A stretch of DNA of 43,261 nt. It comes from CAYYSY01 sp964474355 (GTDB lineage Bacteria; Myxococcota_A; UBA9160; UBA4427). Where the stretch lies: assembly GCA_964474355.1 (NCBI GenBank), contig CAYYSY010000331.1, positions 1-43,261 on the forward strand, given 5' to 3'. The notes under the pieces are model-generated. The model was not told the origin of the DNA and did not search any database. It saw only the letters and a list, made by a program, of their open reading frames with translations. Positions within the stretch are counted from its first letter, which is position 1. Each line of letters opens with the position of its first letter. Below are positions 37,301-43,261 of the stretch, in pieces. The translations under genes were made by a program, and so were the position numbers.

Positions 37301-37986
37301 GTGAGACACGCAGCGTCGTGCTCGTACTCGGCGACGCGGCCGGCCCGGTCGGCGGCCGAGGCCACACAGCCCGATGCGTCGTACGACAGCGTCAGCTGTT
37401 CGCTGCAATCATCCGCCGCAAGGCATTGCTCGACGCGCACGATCCGCACGCCACCTGCGACCGTCTCCCCCACGTATCGCAACGACGGATACGCCCCGTC
37501 CGCCCAGCGCACCTCGACGAGCCGCCCGTCGACGGCGTCGAAGACGTGTACGAGGCCGCCCTTCGTGCGGACGCTCACCGCGTCGAGCTTCACCCAATGC
37601 GTACCCGGGATCGCGGCGCCGTCGGCCACGGCACCGAGCTCGAGCTCGGCGCCGCTCGCGTCGACGAAGACGCCACCCTGCAGCCGCATCTCGTGCCGCC
37701 ACAGCCACGCCCCGGTAGCCGAGTTGAACACGGCCCCATGCGCCAGCGGACCCACCCGCGTGTCGAGGACGAGGTCGACGCGATCGGTCGACACGTTCCC
37801 GCCGGCGAGGTGCACCCGCACGTCGCCGAGCACCTGCACGGCCTCGCGCTCGAAATCGCGCAGCCCGGGCCGCGGCGTCGACGGCCCGAGCCCACACGCC
37901 ACCAGCGCGAGCAGCGAGGCCGCCAGCCCGCCGACCACCGCGAGTCTCCGAAGCCGGCCTCCCACCGAGAGAGCGATCTCCACCAC
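34396..37986 (-). CDS. RHS-repeat lipoprotein with hydrophobic C-terminal tail
   Basis: About 1,196 residues. I choose GTG 37986 because GGAGGA lies 3 bp upstream and the result is a compact lipoprotein signal ending LLALVAC; ATG 38001 gives five more residues. The body is a long run of RHS/YD repeats (for example YDAAGRLATLVNG, YDALGRLVSRSE, YDADGRVRAIDHATG). The RHS core end is GVRPYDPDTGRFMAPDPI followed by the conserved YTRGNPVRLWDPGGM, the usual self-cleavage region. The 139-residue tail (34396-34815) has no recognised toxin domain. It contains a Gly/Ala-rich hydrophobic stretch, an HGHPHPPD segment and a final helix VVATCILVALVAWVGSVRRAPR-like end with basic residues. It resembles sorted C-terminal tags. 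The rhomboid gene follows in the same operon. Confidence 0.88.
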   Translation of the reverse strand: MVEIALSVGGRLRRLAVVGGLAASLLALVACGLGPSTPRPGLRDFEREAVQVLGDVRVHLAGGNVSTDRVDLVLDTRVGPLAHGAVFNSATGAWLWRHEMRLQGGVFVDASGAELELGAVADGAAIPGTHWVKLDAVSVRTKGGLVHVFDAVDGRLVEVRWADGAYPSLRYVGETVAGGVRIVRVEQCLAADDCSEQLTLSYDASGCVASAADRAGRVAEYEHDAACLTRVARDAFDAERGLSGRRYEYGGAGRLRAIVSSEGERTELDYLGGRIDVVRGVGAGDPEHRFAYAADVTGTGATTRMTTPSGGVWAWAFDEARRLVRRESPEGVVVEQTWAGLRPQTRTDASGGVWRFEHEDDDLTRLERPSGAVVRRVFAPGAVERSRPFARPVERVVDGLGVREQRVYDAAGRLATLVNGANESTTFTWDGLGQLATITGPDGRVASFHDYGEHGHATRAVKAGVEEIRLFDAVGNLEKGAGLDGELAPGRPGLVRRVFDADRNVAEVWTVETDLLDGTIVTKTTVIERRSDGRPVRIDRPYGGVEAFAYDALGRLVSRSERVDGVDRWTTIDVDLEGRPIRVERPNGMRATFAWDLDGRLESVERALAGAPSERLELTHSDDRVVRVDDAAYEHPEWIEYDADGRVRAIDHATGGRTVLQHDVRGRETRRSVFEGVYGSLLYETTRAWDGAGRSMATRLDGELLVEHSWADGELREQRFGNGLVRTFEYGAETGELERTRTILDGTQPIEHTTVVRLPCWLDKLCFAVSSSVLLAGPEGGAPVWNLGEEHYQLEWHPSAYGESPTPGSWLRLSSHMPILDVPEGDRVRFDALGNLAGYQSRTGPAVSFEYNAERNRLLSGGFGAIHDFVHDESGFVTERDDVQLRWTASGRIASIGADARFEWDVRGRPVARTFGDETTRYGYGGTTEIDDQGWPVATEIDGVRVVLGTAIRRYAHHDFRGNVSFVTDESGRALRRHVYHGFGERRVVGRDGAQRAPRDGERGFARGVHVAGIQLVGVRPYDPDTGRFMAPDPIDHLLNDFAYTRGNPVRLWDPGGMHSTRAPSGETISPAGEATVAIGEGFMTFGAAMAGGGVAVGGPPGAAAIASGVVSFFIGVTLTIVGKGMTEPVEPIDPHGHPHPPDAAEFHKPDVKPGSSPLCAPDGLTPRGSRPGPVVATCILVALVAWVGSVRRAPR

Positions 37987-38238
37987 GAGTCCTCCGCACA
38001 TGAATGGTCGATGCGTCGACCGATGCGCTCACTGGGGACCTGACGTGGCGGGGTGGTGCCACACGGAAGCGTTCGAGAGCGGAGAGGTGCAATGCGCGTA
38101 CCCGCCGCGCAGGCGACACGGCGCGCCTCCGCCTCCGCGCGCGCCCATGCGTGCACGCGCGTTCTCGACCGACGAGACCGGCTGCTACGCTCGCGCGACT
38201 CGAGCCGCGCCCTTCCACGCGCCCGCGGAGCTCTCCAG

Positions 38239-38787
38239 ATGAAGGTCTACCCGAACCTCGAAGACCGGCACCGCCGGTTCATCGCCGACCAGCAGATGTA
38301 CTTCGTCGCGACCGCCCCGCTCGCTGCGGACGGGCACGTGAATCTGTCGCCGAAGGGACTCGAGTCGTTCGTCGTGCTCGCCGGCGACCGGGTGGCCTAC
38401 ATCGACCTCGGCGGCAGCGGCATCGAGACGCACGCACACCTGCGCGAGAACGGACGCATCTGCCTCATGTTCTGCGCGTTCGAGGGCAAGCCGCTGATCC
38501 TGCGCCTCTATGGACGTGGTCAGGCGCACCTGTACGGAGAGCCCGGGTTCGAGGCGCTGCGCGACCACTTCCCGGCGATCGACGTGCCGGTGCGTGGCAT
38601 CATCGAGATCGAGATCGATCGCGTGCAGGACTCTTGCGGCTGGGGCGTCCCGCTCTACGAGTACCAGGGACAGCGCGATCGACTCGTCGACCACTGCGCG
38701 AAGCGCACGCAGGACGAGCACATCTCGCTCATCTACGAGAAGAACGCAGAGAGCATCGACGGCTTGCCGGGTGCGGTGAAGGGTTGA
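38239..38787 (+). CDS. Pyridoxamine 5'-phosphate oxidase family flavoprotein
   Basis: A 182-residue protein from ATG 38239 with GGAG upstream; the longer upstream frame is not protein-like. It matches the PPOX-like split-barrel family: DRHRRFIADQQMYFVATAPL near residue 10, HVNLSPKGLESFVVL near 35, VAYIDLGGSGIETHAHLREN near 55 and RICLMFCAFEGKPLILRLYG near 75. The family binds FMN or related cofactors; this subgroup (with the NLSPKG motif) is annotated as general oxidoreductases and not as true PdxH. It ends in QDEHISLIYEKNAESIDGLPG. It is a lone gene converging on the rhomboid-like gene, with 9 bp between stops. Confidence 0.87.
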   Translation: MKVYPNLEDRHRRFIADQQMYFVATAPLAADGHVNLSPKGLESFVVLAGDRVAYIDLGGSGIETHAHLRENGRICLMFCAFEGKPLILRLYGRGQAHLYGEPGFEALRDHFPAIDVPVRGIIEIEIDRVQDSCGWGVPLYEYQGQRDRLVDHCAKRTQDEHISLIYEKNAESIDGLPGAVKG

Positions 38788-38796
38788 GCGGCGCCC

Positions 38797-41643
38797 TCAG
38801 CCCGCCTCGAGCACCTCTCGCTCGTAGCTCGCGAGGTCGGGCTGGTTCGAGAACGGCGAGCCCATCACGGCGCCCACATCGGGGAGCGGTGTGGCCTGTG
38901 CGCCATCGAGCACGCGGCGGATCAGCGTCTTGATCGCCTCGAGGGGCGAGCCGCCCGAGCCGACCAGCACCATCGGGTTGAACCCGTCACTGCGCGCGCG
39001 AATCACCTTGAGCGGGTCGTTCGGCCCCCCGCCCCAGTTCATCACGAAGTCGATGACGAGCACCGGCTTCGCAGACAGGCCCGCCACCGCCGCCACCGCC
39101 ACGGCGTCGATGCGCTCGAAGGGAAGCCGCGTCTTGCCGCGCCCCTCGACGTCGAACTTGATGGCGTCGTCCTCGAGGGCGAGCGGAACGGCGTCGAGCA
39201 CCTTGAGCGCGCGCAGGCTCATGCCGCCCGTCGCCATGGGCGCGAGGCCTTCGACCGCCGTCGCGCGGCCGGCTTCGGACTCCGGCGCCGGGGCGACCGG
39301 GGCCGGCGGATCGGCCGCCACGGCGGCTGCGGCGGCTGCGGCCCGGTCCTGCTCGACCTGCTCGAGCTTGGCAGCCATGAGGTCGGGATCGAGCAGCGGC
39401 TCGGTCGGCGGCGTCTCGGGCTCGCTGTTCGCGCCGAGCACCTGCGGATCGGGAAGCGTCTGCGAGTCGCTCAGCGACTGCGGCTCAACAACGAGCGCCT
39501 GCGGCTCAACGAGCGACTGCGGCTCACCGAGCGCCGGCGGCTGACCGAACGCCGGCGGATCGTCGAGAAGAGAGGGACCGTCGAGCTCGTCCGGCATGGT
39601 CAGGGGATCCGTCGGGTCGCCTCCGAGATCGCTCGCCTCGGCCTCCGACGAAAGCGCGTCCATGCTCAGCGCCCCCGCCTCGAAGAACGAGTTGTCGACG
39701 GCCGGCTGATCGAGGTCGCCCTCGCCCATGAGCGCGGGGCCGGCGGCGTCGAGCTCGCCCGACAGGTCTTCGACGCGGCCCGGGTCGTTCCATGACTCGG
39801 GATCGCCGTCGGCGACGCCCACGGGCGTGTCCGTCTCGAGGCCACTCGCGAACTCGCGCTCGATGCTCTGGAGCGACAGCGCGTTGGGATCGGTCTCGAC
39901 CGGTGGCGCGCCCCCCGACTCCTTCATCCCCATCGGAGACAGCCCCTCGGCGCCCGAGTCGAGGTCGGAGAAGTCGTCGGGTGAGGCCAGATCGCCCACG
40001 TGACTCAGGTCGATCTCGCCATGATCCAGATCGTCGAGAGAATCGAGATCTCCGGCATCGCCCAGGCCGTCGTCCTCTCCGAGTCCGAGGCCCGCGTCGG
40101 GCGCGCCCGCGCCGGCCATCGGTGACGGCTCTCCGAGGTCCGCGTCGATCGAGTCGAGCTGCGAGGCGGCGGGGCTCACCCGGGACTGGGTCCCGGGAGC
40201 GCCAGCCGGTGCCTCGGCGGCAGCGGCCGGCTGGGCCTCCGACTTCGCGTCCCAGCGCGGCGCCGCGCCACCTCCCGCTGCCAGCGACTCGAGGTCGGCG
40301 CGGGCGTCGAGCGGAATCTGCGGGTCCTGCAGCGCCACCTGGGCGGCGCGGCCGGTGAGCACCGGGTCGAGGTCTCGCGCGATGCGGACCACACGCTGCG
40401 CGAGCGCCGATCCCATCGGGCCGGGCGCGTCGAGTGCCCGCCGCAAGCTGTCGAGTGCCTGCTCGGGCTCCCCGGCATCGAGCAGCGCTTCGCCCATGCG
40501 GACGAGCAGCGTCGTGCCGACCTCGACCGGCGCGCCGCTCCCCATCACCTGGCGCCAATGCGTCGTCGCGGCCTCCACGTCGCCGGCGCGCAGCTCGGAT
40601 TGCAGGATCGGGAGGATCGCGTGGGCGACCTCGTCGGCACGGCCGACCTCGATCGCCACCTCCCACCAGGCCAGCACGAGCTCGGTGTTGGACGGCTCGT
40701 CGGCGGCTGCCGCGGCGAGTGTGTCGTAGGCATCCGCGGGCCGGCCGAGCGTCTGGAGGCGCTCGGCGGCCTCGAGCGCCGGATGCTGCCCGTCGACCAG
40801 GCTGTCGACCTTGTCGACGAGCTTCGCATCGATGCCCATCGCGCGGATGGTGCCCGCGACGCTCGCGCCGAGCACCATCGAGACGCCGAGGGTCGCCAAG
40901 GGCCAGTCGCCGAGGTTCTCGATCCAGATGCCGCGCACGAAGATCGCGTCCACGAAGAGCCAGACCGGTAGCAGGATCGCGCCGGGCAGCGGCAGGTTGC
41001 CGCCGATGCCGCGCACGAGGTAGGCCGCGAGCAATGCGGTGACGAGCGGCCCGCCACCCGTGAGCGGCATCTGCCCCGCTGCGTCGACGTGTGCGAAGAC
41101 CAGGCCACCGACGAAGATCGAGACCACCACCAGGGGGGCCTGCACGAGCGCCCCCCACGACCCCTCGAGCCCGAGACCGGCGATCAGCAGGAACACGAGG
41201 GTCACGGCGAAGGCCAGCCATCCCGCGTGGAAGAGCGCGTACGTCAGGTAGCGCGTCGCCGGAACGTTCGGCCCCGTGATGCCCTCGCTCCACGCCGGGT
41301 CCTCGACCATGCGAGCGGTGAGCGCGTCGTCGACGACTGCATCGAACTTGGCCTGCGTGCGCGCGCGCATGCGCTGGGAGAAGACCGGCTTGTCGTGGTT
41401 CGCCGCATGCTCGCTCTGCACGCGGTCGACGAACTCGGCGCCGAGCAGGCTGCGGCTTCTCCCGTTGAGCTCGACCTCGGGGTTGCGCTCGTAGAAGACC
41501 TGGGCGCGCAGGAGCAGCTCTTCGAACTGGCCGTCTCCGTCGCCACCGCCGAGCTGTGACGCGACGAACGTCAGCGACATCGCGATCGCGACCAGAATGG
41601 TCACGAACGGGATCTTCCCCAGCAGTCCGTCCTTGATTTCCAC
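38797..41643 (-). CDS. Catalytically dead rhomboid-like membrane protein with repeat-rich cytoplasmic region
   Basis: About 948 residues from GTG 41643; an ATG at 41814 would add 57 residues of doubtful coding quality. The first 270 residues align by eye with the rhomboid fold, starting KIPFVTILVAIAMSLTFVAS. The helix-2 motif reads FHAGWLAFAVTLVFL (His to Ala144, Asn to Thr148). The GxSG motif reads GGGPLVTALLAAYLV (Ser to Gly198), and the last-helix His is Thr251 in LATLGVSMVLGA. All catalytic positions are therefore lost. TPR-like helices follow (about 270-470), then some 350 Asp/Ser/Pro-rich residues with PQSLVEPQALVVEPQSL repeats. A C-terminal globular domain (VPLALEDDAIKFDVEGRGKT to the end) resembles a PH-like module. 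Likely a scaffold or pseudoprotease. Confidence 0.75.
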   Translation of the reverse strand: MEIKDGLLGKIPFVTILVAIAMSLTFVASQLGGGDGDGQFEELLLRAQVFYERNPEVELNGRSRSLLGAEFVDRVQSEHAANHDKPVFSQRMRARTQAKFDAVVDDALTARMVEDPAWSEGITGPNVPATRYLTYALFHAGWLAFAVTLVFLLIAGLGLEGSWGALVQAPLVVVSIFVGGLVFAHVDAAGQMPLTGGGPLVTALLAAYLVRGIGGNLPLPGAILLPVWLFVDAIFVRGIWIENLGDWPLATLGVSMVLGASVAGTIRAMGIDAKLVDKVDSLVDGQHPALEAAERLQTLGRPADAYDTLAAAAADEPSNTELVLAWWEVAIEVGRADEVAHAILPILQSELRAGDVEAATTHWRQVMGSGAPVEVGTTLLVRMGEALLDAGEPEQALDSLRRALDAPGPMGSALAQRVVRIARDLDPVLTGRAAQVALQDPQIPLDARADLESLAAGGGAAPRWDAKSEAQPAAAAEAPAGAPGTQSRVSPAASQLDSIDADLGEPSPMAGAGAPDAGLGLGEDDGLGDAGDLDSLDDLDHGEIDLSHVGDLASPDDFSDLDSGAEGLSPMGMKESGGAPPVETDPNALSLQSIEREFASGLETDTPVGVADGDPESWNDPGRVEDLSGELDAAGPALMGEGDLDQPAVDNSFFEAGALSMDALSSEAEASDLGGDPTDPLTMPDELDGPSLLDDPPAFGQPPALGEPQSLVEPQALVVEPQSLSDSQTLPDPQVLGANSEPETPPTEPLLDPDLMAAKLEQVEQDRAAAAAAAVAADPPAPVAPAPESEAGRATAVEGLAPMATGGMSLRALKVLDAVPLALEDDAIKFDVEGRGKTRLPFERIDAVAVAAVAGLSAKPVLVIDFVMNWGGGPNDPLKVIRARSDGFNPMVLVGSGGSPLEAIKTLIRRVLDGAQATPLPDVGAVMGSPFSNQPDLASYEREVLEAG

Positions 41644-41848
41644 CGCTGCCACACCCCTCGTGATCGGCGACGCAACGCACGCGTCCGGGCTCCCCGATCG
41701 GGCCCGCGATGCCAGTGCGCGCCTGGGAAACAACGGAAGAAAGCGCCCGAAGCTGAAGTGGATTCCCGGAATGCCGGGCTCATGAGGCGTGGACGGTGGT
41801 GTGACACGGACCACTCCCTGCGGGGTCCTGTGCTACCTCTCGCTGGCC

Positions 41849-43261
41849 ATGCTGCACGGCCGGTCCCATAGCCCCGAGATCACTTCGGCAACCCGCACGA
41901 TCAGGTCCCGCTGCGCCCTGCTGGGGGGCGCGGCCCTCGCCGCGATCCTCGGCGCAGGCTGCTTCGACGACGCGCCCGACCCGGGGTCGGCTGGCCGGGG
42001 TGAGCCCGGGTCCGCCACCGAAGCGCCCGTGACCGGTGAAGCAGCCGCCGCCCGCGAGATCTACTCCCTCGATGCGAAGCACTCCACGCATCGCATGCTC
42101 GAGGACGACCTCGCGGCAACGCCCCACCCCGCCGACGGCGGCGGCAGGGTCGAGCTGGTCGGCGCCCCCCCGCTCGACGGACCCGGGCCGCTCGTCGTCA
42201 CGCGACCCGCTCGCTTCGAGCTCCGGTACACCGCCGGGCCGCTCGGCATCGACGAGGGCGGCACCGTCTTCCTGCAGTCGTCGCCCTTCTGGGACTGGTC
42301 GCCGCCACAGACCTTCGTCCCCGAGGCACCCGGCTATACCGAGATCTCGACCCGGGCCGAAGGCGTCGAGCTCGAGCCCTTCGGAGACTTCGAGTCGGTC
42401 GTGGGCGTCACGATCCGTGGCCGGGCCCTCGCGGCGGGCGAGACCATCGACTTCGTCTACGGCGCGGGCGAGCGCGGCGCGACGGTCGACCGCTACCGCG
42501 AGCGCGGCGCAGAGATCTCGGTGTCCGTCGACGGCGACGGCGATGGCTACCGGAAGATCCTCCCAGACGGAGCCCGAGTGGACGTCGAGCCCGGCCCACC
42601 GGCCCAGCTCGTCGTCACGGGGCCGACCGTCGTGCGGCCGGGCGAGCGCTTCGAGGTCCACGCCCACGTGCTCGACGCGATGGGCAACGCGGGGCTCGAC
42701 GCCCCGGGCCAGCTCTCGTGGGCGCGACTGGACGACTCCGCCGGCGACGTCGAGGGGCTGGTGCACGGCACGGTGATCGAGGCGGGGCGCGGCGCGGGCG
42801 CGCACGTCGAGCTCGTCGCGCCAGCCGAGCCTTCGGTGCTTCGCCTCGTGGTCACGGGCAGCGACGGGCTCGAAGGCATCGAGGCCGTCTCGAACCCCAT
42901 CGTCGTGCGAGCCGACGCGCCTCGCGTGCTGTGGGCCGACCTCCACGGCCACTCCCAGCTCTCGGACGGTACGGGCACGCCCGACGACTACTTCGCGTAC
43001 GCCCGCGACGTCGCGCGCCTCGACGTCTCGGCGCTGACCGACCACGACCACTGGGGGCTCCTCTTCCTCGATCAGACCCCTGAGATCTGGGACGAGATCC
43101 GGGCGCTGAACGCCGGCTTTCACGAGCCCGGCCGCTTCGTCACGCTGCTCGGCTACGAGTGGACGAACTGGATCCACGGCCATCGCCACGTGCTCTTCTT
43201 TACAGACGACGGCCCGCTGCTGAGCTCGCTCGATCCCGCCTACGACGAGCCCCCCGAGCTG
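41849..43261 (+). CDS. Lipoprotein with DUF3604/PHP-type domain, 3' end cut by window edge
   Basis: The frame is open from ATG 41849 to the right edge (471 codons, no stop). GTG 41801 is a possible earlier start. The signal ends in the lipobox AILGAGC. Residues about 70-250 read as beta-rich (FELRYTAGPLGIDEGGTVF), then an Ig-like segment (PPAQLVVTGPTVVRPGERF). From about residue 370 comes the PHP-like signature of DUF3604, VLWADLHGHSQLSDGTGTP, with TDHDHWGLLF after it and GYEWTNWIHGHRHVLFF later. The His and Asp residues in these motifs are the expected metal ligands, so a metal-dependent hydrolase is likely, possibly a phosphoesterase. Substrate unknown. It diverges from the rhomboid-like gene. 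Confidence 0.82.
   Translation, partial: MLHGRSHSPEITSATRTIRSRCALLGGAALAAILGAGCFDDAPDPGSAGRGEPGSATEAPVTGEAAAAREIYSLDAKHSTHRMLEDDLAATPHPADGGGRVELVGAPPLDGPGPLVVTRPARFELRYTAGPLGIDEGGTVFLQSSPFWDWSPPQTFVPEAPGYTEISTRAEGVELEPFGDFESVVGVTIRGRALAAGETIDFVYGAGERGATVDRYRERGAEISVSVDGDGDGYRKILPDGARVDVEPGPPAQLVVTGPTVVRPGERFEVHAHVLDAMGNAGLDAPGQLSWARLDDSAGDVEGLVHGTVIEAGRGAGAHVELVAPAEPSVLRLVVTGSDGLEGIEAVSNPIVVRADAPRVLWADLHGHSQLSDGTGTPDDYFAYARDVARLDVSALTDHDHWGLLFLDQTPEIWDEIRALNAGFHEPGRFVTLLGYEWTNWIHGHRHVLFFTDDGPLLSSLDPAYDEPPEL

Noticed and set aside
35539..38043. 834-codon open frame antisense to the RHS gene
   Set aside because: Low-complexity Arg/Glu/His-rich shadow of RHS repeats with no recognisable feature.
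39440..39560. Tandem DNA repeats in the rhomboid-like gene as a CRISPR-like or minisatellite array
   Set aside because: The repeats are in frame and encode PQSL/EPQAL low-complexity protein sequence; they are short, imperfect and have no spacers.

Overview
The window is GC-rich bacterial chromosomal DNA, densely coding, with about 24 protein genes and no rRNA, tRNA or CRISPR array that I could see. Several things point to a deltaproteobacterial-grade lineage (Myxococcota or Binatota-like): an alternative complex III operon, a DUF1329/DUF1302 pair, an acyl-CoA dehydrogenase pair, many lipoproteins with FG-GAP or PKD-like repeats, an RHS lipoprotein, and long rhomboid-family proteins with extra soluble domains. 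This placement is inferred from gene content and not from a marker phylogeny.

Layout. 1-1374 (+): a secreted protein cut by the left edge and a lipoprotein with Ig/cadherin-like repeats. 1478-9197 (-): a complete actABCDEF operon, the quinol:cytochrome c oxidoreductase ACIII, with overlapping reading frames from actB to actF and no terminal oxidase genes attached. 9902-12552 (+): two adjacent acyl-CoA dehydrogenases, of which only the second keeps the catalytic Glu, then a Trm112-like protein. 12561-13107: a gene-free block with two inverted copies of a ~133-bp palindromic-ended element around a third inverted repeat. 13150-15745 (-): a PAC2-family protein and a two-component system whose kinase has almost no extracytoplasmic domain. 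15898-23295: a DUF1329 protein and a very long (about 1,920 aa) DUF1302 outer-membrane protein, convergent. 24166-26436: a nucleoside phosphorylase and an FG-GAP lipoprotein. 26792-30954 (+): hisS, speA and xthA, with a tandem palindromic repeat starting inside the speA stop region.

31062-41643 is the most unusual part. It holds a CPBP-type intramembrane protease translationally coupled to a histidine-rich membrane protein. On the opposite strand lies a two-gene unit of an RHS-repeat lipoprotein with a hydrophobic, basic-ended C-terminal tail, followed 12 bp later by an active-looking rhomboid protease with extra N- and C-terminal domains. Beyond a PPOX-family flavoprotein comes a second, catalytically dead rhomboid carrying a repeat-rich cytoplasmic region. 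I propose the RHS-rhomboid unit as the best candidate for an undescribed system: a surface RHS protein processed or released by its dedicated rhomboid. The window ends inside a DUF3604/PHP-type lipoprotein (+).
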